A DNA stretch of 64,000 nt from Parietichytrium sp. I65-24A. Its lineage: Eukaryota > Sar > Bigyra > Thraustochytrida > Thraustochytriidae. The stretch covers positions 186,001 through 250,000 of the forward strand of contig BLSF01000006.1 of assembly GCA_012862575.1 (NCBI GenBank), written 5' to 3'. The notes under the pieces are model-generated. The model was not told where the DNA came from. It did not search any database and saw only the letters and a list, made by a program, of their open reading frames with translations. Positions 22,588 to 32,950 of this stretch are shown one piece after another; the stretch's first letter is position 1, and the number at the start of each line of letters is the position of its first letter. A program made the translations under genes and the position numbers.

Positions 22588-23757
22588 ATGAGGGCCTTGG
22601 CGATGCAAGCTGCGCGGCACGGCAGGTCGCTGAACGCGGCGCATGCGAGCCACGTGGGAAAGGCGCTGATTAGACCCCGGGCCTTGCTGGCGCAGCCGAG
22701 ACATTTGGTCGGACGGCCGGCGCTGGCATCAAATTTTTCGGGAGATAGCGCGCAAGGGGCTGCCATTGACGACTTTTTTGAATCGTCTTCCTCCTCGTCA
22801 AGCAAGTACTTTCTGCCGCTAAAGTACCGCAGGAAGGAGACTCGCGACAAGTACAAACTTGGCGAGAAGATCGGCCACGGAATGTTCGCAACGGTGTACC
22901 GTGCCTTCGACCCAAGCGGCAATCAGGTCGCCATCAAGGTGATGGACAAGCGCACTGCACCGCGCGAGATCTGCGAGCGTGAGCTTCGGATCTTGGAGCA
23001 ATTGACCGGGAAGGTGAACCATAACCGCATCACCCCGATTATTGACGTGTATGAAGACTCCACCAAGCTCTACTTCGTTTTGGAGCTCATGCGTGGGGAT
23101 CTCTTCGACTACGTGGCCAAGAACGGCAGAATGTCTGAGCAAGAGGCAGCTGTAGTCGTTCGCAAACTCTGCTACACCCTCGATGCTCTGCACCGCACGG
23201 GCATTCTTCACCGTGATATTAAGCTGGAAAACCTTCTCATCGAGAACCGCAAAGAGGAAGACTTTGATGAAGGCGACAATACCGAAGGCGCGAGCCACTT
23301 CAAGCTCGGAGACTTTGGCTTCGCCCGCGGCGTCGATGAGAAGGATGGATTTAGAAATCCTGCCGGCACGTTAGGATATGCTGCTCCGGAGGTCCTGTCT
23401 AGAAGAGAGTACGGCCCAGCTTGTGATGTATGGTCTGCGGGCATCGTCTTGTATATTATGCTGGCTGGCCACCCACCATTCCCCCCGCAGGCTGGGGTCG
23501 ATACTTCGAAACTCAGCATCGAGGAGCAACTCGAGGTCGAGTTGGAAGCTATTCACTTTGGCCGTGAGTCCAAGCGATGGAACAAAGACCTGCAACGCGG
23601 ATCGCTCAAGCACGTGTCTCCAGGAGCGAAAAAATTGTTGACCAAGATGTTGCGCATTGACCCAGTCAAGCGTTACACTACTCAACAAGTCTTGAACGAC
23701 CCTTGGATCCTCGCCAATACCAAGCTGAGGCAGTACGAGTATTTGAACTTTGAGTAA
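22588..23757 (+). CDS. CAMK-like serine/threonine protein kinase with organelle-type N-terminus
   Basis: The protein has 389 residues and is single-exon. Residues 1-50 are rich in Arg, Ala, Ser and His and lack acidic residues, so they look like a mitochondrial (or plastid) presequence; a Ser run follows. The kinase domain spans about 89-375. It has a glycine loop GHGMFATV (96-103), the VAIK lysine at 117, the catalytic loop HRDIKLENLL (about 208), DFG (about 241) and the activation-segment end GTLGYAAPEV. The order AAPEV-x-SRREY-x-DVWSAGIVLYIMLAG and the ending LNDPWI are typical of CAMK-group kinases. HRDIK marks Ser/Thr specificity. No calmodulin-binding or EF-hand region is evident. It converges on the enkurin gene. 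Confidence 0.88.
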   Translation: MRALAMQAARHGRSLNAAHASHVGKALIRPRALLAQPRHLVGRPALASNFSGDSAQGAAIDDFFESSSSSSSKYFLPLKYRRKETRDKYKLGEKIGHGMFATVYRAFDPSGNQVAIKVMDKRTAPREICERELRILEQLTGKVNHNRITPIIDVYEDSTKLYFVLELMRGDLFDYVAKNGRMSEQEAAVVVRKLCYTLDALHRTGILHRDIKLENLLIENRKEEDFDEGDNTEGASHFKLGDFGFARGVDEKDGFRNPAGTLGYAAPEVLSRREYGPACDVWSAGIVLYIMLAGHPPFPPQAGVDTSKLSIEEQLEVELEAIHFGRESKRWNKDLQRGSLKHVSPGAKKLLTKMLRIDPVKRYTTQQVLNDPWILANTKLRQYEYLNFE

Positions 23758-24144
23758 AGAACGCAGCTCCTTCGTCTCGCTGCGTTGCTTATTTTTCGCT
23801 CTCATCTCTTTTTTTCCATCTACCCAGGGCCGTACCTACAAATTGCCGAAACCTACTTTTGATGTAATACGACACCTTTTTCTCCATACTTTACCAAACT
23901 TATTTATTTTCTCTTTCACTCATTCGCACTTTGTTCTTCTTCTTTCGAGCTTGGCAGCACCGCTCACCAAATAAATTGAGTCCTTGTCTCCGTCGGCTCT
24001 ATTTGCAGAAAAGCGGTCTTTAGTCTATTCTTTCCTTTTCTTCTGAATCTGAATTCTACCAATTGACAGTGAGTAAGCAACACAATAGATTTTTTTTTTT
24101 AATTCTCTTTTCGCGATCAAAACTTCAAGATACACATCCACTAT
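23758..24144. other. Convergent intergenic region, kinase to enkurin
   Basis: This is T-rich untranslated sequence holding the 3' ends of both genes. It includes a T run at about 24090 and one reverse copy of the recurrent TCACTGTCAATTG motif (24060-24072). I saw no gene. Confidence 0.6.
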
Positions 24145-24801
24145 CTACTCGTCCATCACCACCTTTACGCTGCCTTTGGATAGAATACTGATATCGTTCT
24201 CGATTTCTCTCATCTCGCGCTCGTACTTTTCCTTGAGCTTAATCTTGGTGGTTGAAGCTGCTCCGCCGTTGGTTCTCTGGTAAGCCTTGTTGATGGCTCC
24301 CCACTTCCGCTTCAGCTCTTTGATCAGGTTCATGCGGTCCGCTTCGGGCATCGACTCCAATACCGCGCCGCCATCTTCGGCCGCCCGGAACTCGTCCAAA
24401 TACTCGCGCAAGAGGTCGTTCTCCATAGAGATCTGCTCCTTGACTTTGTTGAGGTACTTGGGGGCCTGTCCGTAATCCTTCTTGTTCACGTAGCGCTCCA
24501 TTTGCTGATTTGATTTCCTCACCTTCGAACCGCGGTCACTGCCCACGATCGTCTCCACTGCGTTGGCTACGATATAGTTCTTGTTCGATCGCATCCCATG
24601 TTTGGGCGCATCTGACCTTCCCGGCACTTTGGCTTTGCGTGCTGGGAGCATTTCCCTTGGCACTTCGCGCGGAGCATTTTTCGAAAATGTCGAATATGAT
24701 GGGGTCTCCTTCGGGTTGTGGCGGGACTTGTAAATGCGCTTCTTGGAAGCCACGCGCTCAGGCTCCTCTTCCACGATCCAGTCACGAAGGTTCTCAGGCA
24801 T
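24145..24801 (-). CDS. Enkurin-domain protein (ciliary microtubule inner protein type)
   Basis: The protein has 218 residues and is single-exon. The ATG at 24801 is used because the frame beyond it only reaches a TTG. Residues 1-120 are basic and low in hydrophobics. The C-terminal 100 residues form an enkurin domain: a YGQAPKYLNKVKEQ stretch, then alpha-helical heptads, an LKRKWGAINKAYQR core and a final coiled coil ending EIENDISILSKG. Enkurin proteins are found in ciliated eukaryotes, bind inside doublet microtubules (algal FAP106, animal ENKUR) and often have IQ or calmodulin links. It lies divergently 1.6 kb from IFT25, so two ciliary genes are neighbours. Whether it is ENKUR or an ENKD1-like paralogue is not settled. 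Confidence 0.82.
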   Translation of the reverse strand: MPENLRDWIVEEEPERVASKKRIYKSRHNPKETPSYSTFSKNAPREVPREMLPARKAKVPGRSDAPKHGMRSNKNYIVANAVETIVGSDRGSKVRKSNQQMERYVNKKDYGQAPKYLNKVKEQISMENDLLREYLDEFRAAEDGGAVLESMPEADRMNLIKELKRKWGAINKAYQRTNGGAASTTKIKLKEKYEREMREIENDISILSKGSVKVVMDE

Positions 24802-25223
24802 CCTTGCTGTCAATAAGTGTATTCAATATCTCGCCAGTCAACTCTGCCGCTCCCCGACCTGCCCGTTCGCCGATTCGAACAATCTGCTCGCTTCCTCCTG
24901 CCTCCCTGCCACCGATCAACCACTGCGCGTCTTTCTTTCCTGCAGCTCGCGAGTTCGCACGTTTGCCGTTCGGTCGACTGCTGACTGCTGATGTTGCCTC
25001 CTTGCAAAGCCAGCGCTTGAATAACTGCACTTGTGACCGTAACCACAACCGCTACATCAAGAGAGATATGCCGGAAGCAGTCGTCGGAATAGGAGCGCTC
25101 TTGCATTGAGCCTCTGACTTGCCACCGGATTTATTCTGTCCGAACGTAGGCGCCCACTATGCTTGCTGCCACAGCTAGCCTTTGGCAAACGACTCTGCCA
25201 ACAGTAAACTTCCACTTCTATTT

Positions 25224-25281
25224 CATATCTCATATCTCATATCTCATATCTCATATCTCATATCTCATATCTCATATCTCA
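25224..25281. repeat. CATATCT heptamer minisatellite, about 8 copies
   Basis: Eight near-perfect head-to-tail 7-base units, without spacers. The repeat is non-coding. Confidence 0.9.
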
Positions 25282-25556
25282 AAAGCATCTCATGTCTCAG
25301 AGCGGCCACTGTGGCTATTGTGGCCGTGGAAGTGAGTGAGTGCGACAGAGTCGTTCCGTCTTCGGGGTTGTATAGTACTAGTACTCTCTCTCAGGCAGTG
25401 CCGCAATTCCGATTGGTGGTTTCTTGTCTTTGCCTGTATGGTTTTATCAAGTTTTTGCTTTTCAGTTTTCAAATACACGGGCTGTGCCTCTGTTCGATAG
25501 AAAAGGTTCGACAAATATTTCAGAGTCACTCTCGAGGCTCAAGATTAAATAAAAAC

Positions 25557-25593
25557 TGAACTTGAACTTGAACTCGAAGTTGAACTTGAACTT
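25557..25593. repeat. GAACTT hexamer repeat
   Basis: Six degenerate GAACTT units (with GAACTC and GAAGTT variants), non-coding. Confidence 0.8.
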
Positions 25594-26419
25594 CACCTCA
25601 TCAACGGACAAAAAATAATATTAGAAGAGGAGCACTTCTTTTGTTCCTTGTCACATGCCGCTATTAGACTGTTACTAACAGCTACCTGAAGCTTATCTAT
25701 CTATAGACTGTGTGCCAGGAGTGTTCCCTTTGTTCTTCGGCGGATGTATTATGAGATGCGCTTAGCTCCGTTAAGGTGAGCTGGGTAGGCATGAATAGGC
25801 GAGGTGGTAGAAGTTGGATTGTTGACCGTTAGAGGGCTCAAGTTCCAAAAATTTGTTAGATGGATAGAAAGAGGGTCAAGCTCGCAGACTTTAAAACAAC
25901 AAACTTTTTCGAGTTACCCATCGGTCTTGTCGCGACTCTCCAATTTATCTTCCTGACAGCATTAACGTTTGTGAAAAGGGAGTTAAAAATCATGAATTAA
26001 TTATGTTGCAAAGGACGGCTGGCCAAACAGTTGACTTTGATCTAATTTCTTCATTTCGATTCACTGCGAGATAGATGTGAACTCTGAACTCTGAACTCTG
26101 AGCTGTGAATTAATTATTTTGAAGTGATAGTGAGTTAATTATGTACATTCTGACAAGTTGTAGATTAGCAAGCTGGGAAGACAAGGTGGACGTTTACTGG
26201 GTGGGGGTTGCTCGTACTCGCAGCTCAATACTTGGCTCTTATCGATCAGCAGTGTGAGAAATTGGCGCAGAGCGCGTTGAAGAAAGAGGCGTCGCCGACG
26301 GCTGGGATCGACTTGTCCGAGTTCGACTTTAAGTCAGCAGAGCGCCTGGGCAAGTACAGATTGAGCGCTGAACAGGAGCAGACCGTTTTCGCGTGGAGGA
26401 AGAGAGAGAGAGAGAGAGG

Positions 26420-27007
26420 ATGGTGAACCTTGCCTTGGCGCGAGACGGCGCTCGAACACTTGGGTCGACCAGCTTTGATGACAACCACGGGCCGGAGTGT
26501 ATTATTGATGGGTGAGTGGATGGATGCGTGGGGAATGAACTTGGACGCAGAAGAATCGTGGCGCTAACTTTGAAGATTGCTTCGGTGTGTAGAAACGACA
26601 AAACGTTTTGGATCACCACAGGGCTCTTTCCGCAAGAGGTGATTATTGAGCTTGCAAAGCCGTCAGACATCGAGAGCATCAAAATCACAAGTTCAAATAG
26701 TAAGTCTGGCCAAAACGATTTGCGCACTGCGCATCAGAGTTGCTGACCTTTGTTTTGTCTGTGGAATATAGTGCAAAGCGTTCACTTTCTGGCATCTGCT
26801 GATCAGACGAGCCCAACAAACTGGGAGGCCCTGTGCCAGTGCGAGCTGCCAGACACTGACGGAAGAGTACAGATGGAATCTTGCACGGTCTCACGCAAGG
26901 CAGGGAATGGAATCAATGGTGATATCAAATTCATTAAGATGCAAATCCTGCAAGGTTGGGACGACTTTGCCAGCTTGCACTCGTTGGAGGTGCTCGGTCG
27001 AGACTAG
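26420..27007 (+). CDS. IFT25: Intraflagellar transport protein 25 (IFT25/HSPB11)
   Basis: Three exons: 26420-26511, 26593-26699 and 26772-27007. The introns are 81 and 72 bases, with GTGAGT and GTAAGT donors and TAG acceptors, and both carry CTRAC-like branch sites. The spliced product has 144 residues, the same length as the human protein. It starts MVNLALARDGA and has DDNHGPECIIDG, then FWITTGLFPQEVIIEL and, near the C-terminus, GWDDFASLHSLEVLG. These match the galactose-binding-like (F5/8 type C) fold of IFT25. IFT25 pairs with IFT27 in the IFT-B1 complex and helps export BBSome cargo from cilia. It converges on LpxK with a 124-base gap. Confidence 0.93.
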
Positions 27008-27131
27008 ACTCGTCCCGCCTTTGTGACATACTAATTTCATCTTCATTCATAGTTTCAATCTTATTAACAGGCGTTTTCACAACTTGCACCGACAAATCCC
27101 GCTATTTTATTCAAAGCCTCCCTTGCATTCT

Positions 27132-28600
27132 TCACGATGTTTGTTCGCCGCAAACAATCCGCCAAAAGTCTCTTTCATCGCCTCTGCAAATTTGCAGCGC
27201 AGTCTTTGGGAAATAGGGATCAAGGGCACAAGCCGATAGAAGTTCGGGACACCTGTAGTAGTCCTTTTCGGTGGTAAAGTACCGAATTGGCTTGCCTAAA
27301 GACTCCCCGAAACGTAAAATGCCCTCCAAGTCCCGGCTTGAAAACTTATGGTGGTCCGGAAAGTCAACTACGTGGCAATCGCGCTTTGGAAACTGGCGCT
27401 TCAACAAATTGGAAAAGCTTCGTGGGCACCCTACCCCACAAAACCCTACGATTGTATCTTCAATGCTTTGATGAATGCTGGTAGCCTTTTCCGGATTCCG
27501 GCAAGACACAAAGTCCTTGACGACTATTTCGGAGCCAAAAATTGGCAAATCAGAGCGACCGCTTTCCGTGCGCAGAAAGTCTTGCCACGACTCCAGTTCC
27601 TCATCACTGACCATGTTTGCGTGGTGAAGGACAACAGCGTTCGCTCTGCCAATGCCACTCCAAGGCTCCCGCAGCATTCCGCTTGGGATGACAGCTCCAA
27701 ACTTGCCCTGAAAGCCATCGACGGCATTTACCATCACGACGTCCACATCTCGGCGCAGTGCATAGTGCTGGAACCCATCATCCATCACGACAAAGTTCAG
27801 AGCACAGTCAGCCTTCATCGCCGCCCGTGCCACCCTGAACCTATTTCCGCCAACGCCGAGGACCACGCCATCGGGCAGAGTAGCGCGGGCCATGTGTTCC
27901 TCGTCATCCCCGTAGCCTCTCATCAGTATGAGTGGTCTCTTGCCCATCTGCAAGACCTGGCCCGCCAAGAACTATTCCGATGGAGATCGCTCACAGGAAC
28001 CACAGATGCCAAACGGCAGGACGTCCAAGCGTCGGATTTCAGTATCAGAATTGCAACAAGTCGATGGCGAAACTCAGCGTCTCTCAACGCTCCAATCCTG
28101 GGCACATTCGCACAAACGAGCGCAAGGGGCAGAGATCTACCAACGCACCGCCAACTAGCCAGGCAGCCAGCCAGCCACAGAGAGAGAGAGAGAAAGAAAG
28201 AGATTAAAACCACTTACGTGCGCCATTGGCGTTTTGCCGCTGCCCCCTGCGCTCACATTCCCCACGCACACCACCCGCGCGTCAAGCGCTCTCGACCGAC
28301 CTTTCCACGCGCTTCGTCGCGCAGAGTCCGCTGCTTGCCACACGTTCGCCAGCACTGCCCACATCGACCTGCGCCGTCAGTTCACTCCTCCATCTCCCAA
28401 GTCTCCTTAGTCTCCTTCCGCTTTCACTCAACCCTCGCAGACTCTCGCAGACTCTCGCATACTCTCTCGAGTTTCCGCTGTTGCTCAACCCAGACGGCCG
28501 CCAAGACATGAAGAGCACGCAACTCACCTGCTCGAAGAGGACCGGCGGCGCTGCTGGAGAGGAGCGCGGCGGCCCAGTTACGCGCGGCTGAGAGCGCCAT
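27132..28600 (-). CDS. LPXK: Tetraacyldisaccharide 4'-kinase (LpxK), nuclear, three exons
   Basis: Proposed exons are 28600-28528, 28354-28218 and 27971-27132, giving 349 residues (bacterial LpxK has about 330). The second junction is firm: GTAAGT donor at 28217, TAG acceptor at 27972, joining GGSGKTPMAH to the next strand in frame. The first junction (GTGAGT at 28527, CAG at 28355) is inferred from frame and the need for an N-terminus. LpxK phosphorylates the 4' position of the lipid A disaccharide. Visible motifs are a P-loop GNVSAGGSGKTP, ILMRGYG, VVMDDGFQH, REPW and a TTEKDYYR near the C-terminus. The first 25 residues are Ala/Ser/Arg rich, without acid until later, and could target mitochondria as in plants. 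Confidence 0.88.
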
Positions 28601-28903
28601 GGCAGGACGGCTCTTCCAGCAGCGCGGTATCTGCACAAAACGTGCGGCAGTGCATTGTGGATGATGACTAAAATGCGGGCAAGTCGGACAAGTCGGGCTG
28701 TGATGTGCTGTGAGCACTGGTAAGATTTGGAGAGTTTGTTGGAATTGTAGTTGTTTTGGATGTCTTTCACTCGTTGTCAATTGGAAGATGGTGTTTGTTT
28801 GTTTGTTCGTTGCATGAATTCACTGTCAATTGGTTGTTCGAACTTGGAACCTAAAACCGAGAGGATTATCGAGTCTTTTGGGGAAGTTGGAACTGGAGAA
28901 AGG
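28601..28903. other. Intergenic region upstream of LpxK
   Basis: This stretch lies between the LIG6-like stop and the LpxK start, both on the minus strand. It carries one copy of the recurrent TCACTGTCAATTG motif (28820-28832), about 220 bases upstream of the LpxK start. I see no gene. Confidence 0.5.
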
Positions 28904-31900
28904 CTAGCGGCGAGTTTGCGCGAGATACCATTGCTTGAGCTGGGCAGGAGTGGTGGCCTGGGTTGGGTCCTTGTCTTCCCGGACGCGAATGAATCGCGGG
29001 AAGCGGAGAGATAGACCCTGATGGCGACGATTTCGGCGCGAGCTTCTCGGGGCGCTGTTGCCCATGTCCAGGTCCATGTCGTCGATGTCCATGGTGTCCA
29101 GTTCTTCGTCTCCGTACGTATCTGACGCACCACCCATCATCCCGGCGGCAGCGTAATGGACCGGAGAGAGCGTGAGCTCTGCGCCCCGCACCTCCCAGAC
29201 TTGGGTTGGCTTGAACCAGGCTGAAGGTTGCAGAGCACTTTGGTATTCTTGAGGCTTTGTCAAGACCGTACGCGGGGTGCCGTCCGGGTTCTCCGCGGCA
29301 AAGTAGGTGTTTTGCTCGGTGTAGAAGGCGTCAGTGAACCCGCTCATGCACTTGCACACCGTCTGATAAGTGCCAGAGTCTGGATCATAGCAAGCCAGTA
29401 GAAAGGGCGACCACCACTTGCTCTTGCGTCCACTTCCATGCCACGCGCCGATGGGAACAAGATCCAGCGTGTCACCTAGGCCTCCCCCTTGCAACTTCAA
29501 AGGGGCACCAGATGTGTCACCGCCTGCACCATCCTCCTCGGCCTCTGCCGTGTTTTCAACGTAATCTTGTTTCAATTTTAGCCACACCGCGCTGCGCTTA
29601 TTTGGCTCATATCCCGCCTCGTTCGTATCTAAAAGCTTGGCGACTAGGCCCTCGCAACTCGCATCAAGGGCTTCTTGCATGAATTTCATCATTGACTTTA
29701 CCTGAGTCTCTGACCCTGCACTGTTTTCGGTGTCTTCCATTGGCTCGTAATCTTTTGCACGGACTTGGGCAAAGTAACCCGGCTTGTGCTCGAAATGGTC
29801 AGCAATTAGAGCTCGCCGCTTCCTGAGCGGCATTCCTACAAGAGACTCACCGTTGAGCTCGATGATATCAAAAGCAAAAACCCCAACTTGAACTGAAGCT
29901 GAAGTGTCTGCTCCGTTTCCCTTCCGCGATCTTGTACTCAGCGTTTGAAAAGAAAGGATCTTGTTATCCTTCGCCCTGTCAACCGCCACGACTTCTGCGT
30001 CTAGGATAAACGATTCTACAGACGGCTTTGCACAGTCTTTGAGAATGTCGATCACGTCCGGGAACTTGGCAGTGTTGCTTTGGCATTGCCGACTAAAGAT
30101 CTCATAGCGCCCGCTTTTGCTTCGATGCAGTTGAACGCGCTGCCCATCGTACTTGAACTCACATGTATACCCACCTTTTCCTCCAAACGCAGAAATAAAT
30201 TCTTCTACCCCGTGACATACTTGCGCAAGCATTGGTCGTACCGGAACTCCAGGCGTCATCTTGCACTCCTCGAGTACATTCTCTGCGCCGACCTTGAGCA
30301 AGCTCGTCACAAATTTCTCCACGTCTGGCATCCGATTGAACGCAAGCCGTGCATTCGCGATGGCAGCAGATATATTCTCCTTTTTCAAGCTCTCCTTGTC
30401 ACTTTGCGACCCAACGCGTTCCCTCATCGTTGCTTCGACCAAGGCGTCTAGGACAGAAACCTCGTTTGCTCCAATCCTTGTGTTACTGATTAGTAGTCGA
30501 ACAAGAAAACGCATTTCTTCCCCTTGAGCTTTTCTCATAAGCTTTAAGATATGTGACTTCCTTCGGCCCTCGGACCCGGCGCCATGTTCTTGCGAGATTT
30601 TATGAAGTGTATTAAAGACTGTTTCCACCGTTAATGCCCCTGTTTTGGAGGCAAAGAGAGTACGTTGAGACTTTTTGCACTCGAATGCAACATCGCCAAC
30701 GTCGCCGTGTTCTTTATAAAGCTTGCTCAAGAGCTTCCTGCTGGCCCCCGTCGCCTCTATTATAGCTTTAGAAATGATTGCCCCGCCAACGGAGAGCTCC
30801 ACCGCTTCGTGATCATTTGCAATCTTCCCAATGGTCAGAAAGAATAACTTGTACACCACATCTGCGTTGGATCGAGTCCAAGCTATTCCGCATCTAAACA
30901 TATTGACCAAAATTTTGTGCTTTTCAAGACGTTTTGTTGTGTTTGTGACCTTTGTGAGCGCATCGGCGAGAAGCGAGTAATTAATATCGGATTTCTCGCG
31001 CTTTACCTGGGGTGGCTCAAACTCTCCCACAGGTTTGTCGAGATCGGCGTTGACTTCGTCTCCCTCGTCTTTGGCGAGAAGTATGGAAGCAGTTTTCTGC
31101 GCGGCCTTCAGGTCTGGTGACAAAGAGCCTGTCGGCCGAGCTGCAGGGGCCGGGACATCGTCTGTTTTCTTGTCTACAGAGTTGCTCGTCTCTGACAGCT
31201 CACTTTTTCCTTCTGTTTGCGGCGCATGGTCCTCTTTCTCTTCAGCGCGCGCGTGCTCCACCACGACAACCTTTGAGCTCTCCGATTTGATCTCTGTGTT
31301 TGGCTTGCCAAAAAAGGATAGTAACGTCGTCTTCTGTACCTTCTTTTTAATCAGCCCTGCAGGAGAGCCAGATACGTTGAGTTTGCGCTTGGCTGGTGCC
31401 TTCGGAGTACTGCTCTGCTTAGACGCTGTCGCTGACTTGGAGACGTCCAGGTTTCCACAAATTTCACACGCTTCTCCATCGGCGGACCGGAGATTTATGA
31501 AGGTACAAAACTTGCACGTCCAGCCAGTCGCACGAGCGGTTTCTGTGTCGCTATCGGCCAGCTTTTCAGTGGCAGAATCTGGCTGCTTACTCTCCTCAAC
31601 CACGACCACCTCATCATCAACACCATTATCACCATCTTCCTCCTCGTCCTCTCGCTCAGCTTTGACGACTTTTGGCTCCTCCAATATCTTCGCGCTTGGG
31701 CCGGTTTCATTTGCACCTGAATTCGACACTGTTGCTGCGGAAGCTGACGAAGACTGGCGTCCAAAAAACATCTCTTTGCTCTTCTGTACGTCCACCAGAT
31801 TCCTGAAGCGGTGGACTATCGCGCGATAATGCTTTTCGTCAGAGTACACTGTTGGAAGAATTTTACGCGGTTTGAGAAATCCGACAAATTCTTCGAGCTC

Positions 31901-32950
31901 AGAGTAGTTGCTGTGCTCGCTGTATGGTACAAGATTTACACTCTAGGTCGATCGAAAGGAAGGAAGTCACGTTAGTCGACACTGAAACGAAGCTCAAGAA
32001 CCCACAAGGCTACTCACCAATTTTCCCGTCGGATCTGTACGGGTAGCGTTGCGTTTGTTAAAGTTCGACGCATCGGCCCAGCCAGTCGGAATCAGGGCAA
32101 AGACGCGCTTGAACTGAACTCCGGACTTTTGATGCAGATCGTCCAAATATCTCCAGATGTTTGGAAAGTTTGGCTGGAAATACGGAGACACATGCCCTAA
32201 AGTGCCCATCCGACACATGTGGACTGTGGATGTGGGGTCGTCCGAAAACTTTTCCATTTGCTCCGTTGGAAGCTCAAGGCAACCCATGAGCTTTCGTTTC
32301 TTCTCCACGAGATAGATCTTATCATAGCCCATTGCTTCGCAGATCCCAAGAACTATTCGCTCCTTTCCGATATTATACGCCGAGATGAGAACCAGTGTTC
32401 TCTCATCAGGTTCTTGCTCGAGGAACGCCCGAAGGAGCCCGACTGCTCGCTCGATCGTCTCCCGCTGCGTGGGAAATACATGATTTGGGTGCGCATATGT
32501 TGTGTCAAGAAAGATTGTGTCAATTCGATGGCGAATCTCGATCAGTCTGGGCTCCTCTTTCATGGCCGGGGTGTACCTCATGTCTCCGCAATGCAGATAA
32601 ATTGTGCCGTCACTGCGCTCCACCACCAACAACGTAGCTCCCGGGCAGTGATTAGCGTCAACGAGTGTGACCTGGAACCCGTCGAATTTGATGGGCTCTC
32701 CCAGCTCGTGTGTCACTACGAACTTTTCTGGCACACCGAGCACCTTGACCAGCAGCCTGCCCGTCACCGGCGAGCAGTGCACTGGGCCATGCGCCCAATC
32801 CGGTGACAACCCGCTGTAATGATCTCCATGGTAATGTGATAGAAACCTCACGACCTCGCCTTGTCCGCCAGAAGCCTCGCTCACCGACCGAAAGCTGTCA
32901 ACCTGGAGTGCCGTGCCCGGAATGCACTTGGTCCTCAACGCGCTGTTCAT
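28904..32950 (-). CDS. LIG6: SNM1-type nuclease fused to ATP-dependent DNA ligase (LIG6-like)
   Basis: Exons are 32950-32018 and 31942-28904. The 75-base intron has a GTGAGT donor, GACTAAC branch and CTAG acceptor, and the splice restores the SNM1 motif VPYSEHSNYSEL. The start is the ATG at 32950 (only a GTG further up). The 1,323-residue protein has a metallo-beta-lactamase/beta-CASP nuclease at 1-345 (HYHGDHY at 39-45, DANHCPGA, DTTY). A disordered acidic linker follows, with a RanBP2-like zinc finger (about 450-475) and a PIP-like KTTLLSFF. Then come the ligase N-terminal domain, the adenylation motif FKYDGQR (about 912) and an OB fold ending FPRFIRVREDK. Arabidopsis LIG6 has the same nuclease-ligase order. 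An acidic insert rich in Asp and Met splits the C-terminal OB region just before the final conserved block. Confidence 0.93.

Larger units (their letters stand above)
24802..26419. other. Divergent spacer between the two ciliary genes
   Basis: The spacer holds a CATATCT minisatellite and a GAACTT repeat, but no convincing gene. An open frame at 26208-26426 that overlaps the IFT25 start out of frame looks like untranslated leader. Promoters for enkurin and IFT25 must lie here. I looked for an RFX-type X-box by eye and could not identify a clear one. Confidence 0.55.

Noticed and set aside
21927-22922. 331-codon minus-strand open frame
   Set aside because: It overlaps the kinase start antisense and has low-complexity Ser/Arg composition. 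No motif.
25224-25281. Possible CRISPR-like direct repeats
   Set aside because: Units are only 7 bases with no spacers, and the genome is eukaryotic; a minisatellite. The octamer block at 36924 was rejected for the same reason.
26208-26426. Open frame overlapping the IFT25 start out of frame
   Set aside because: It could be an upstream open frame or leader; it has no recognisable domain and ends a few bases into IFT25.
27348-28511. 387-codon plus-strand open frame
   Set aside because: It lies antisense to LpxK and its intron and has no family features; a shadow of the real gene.
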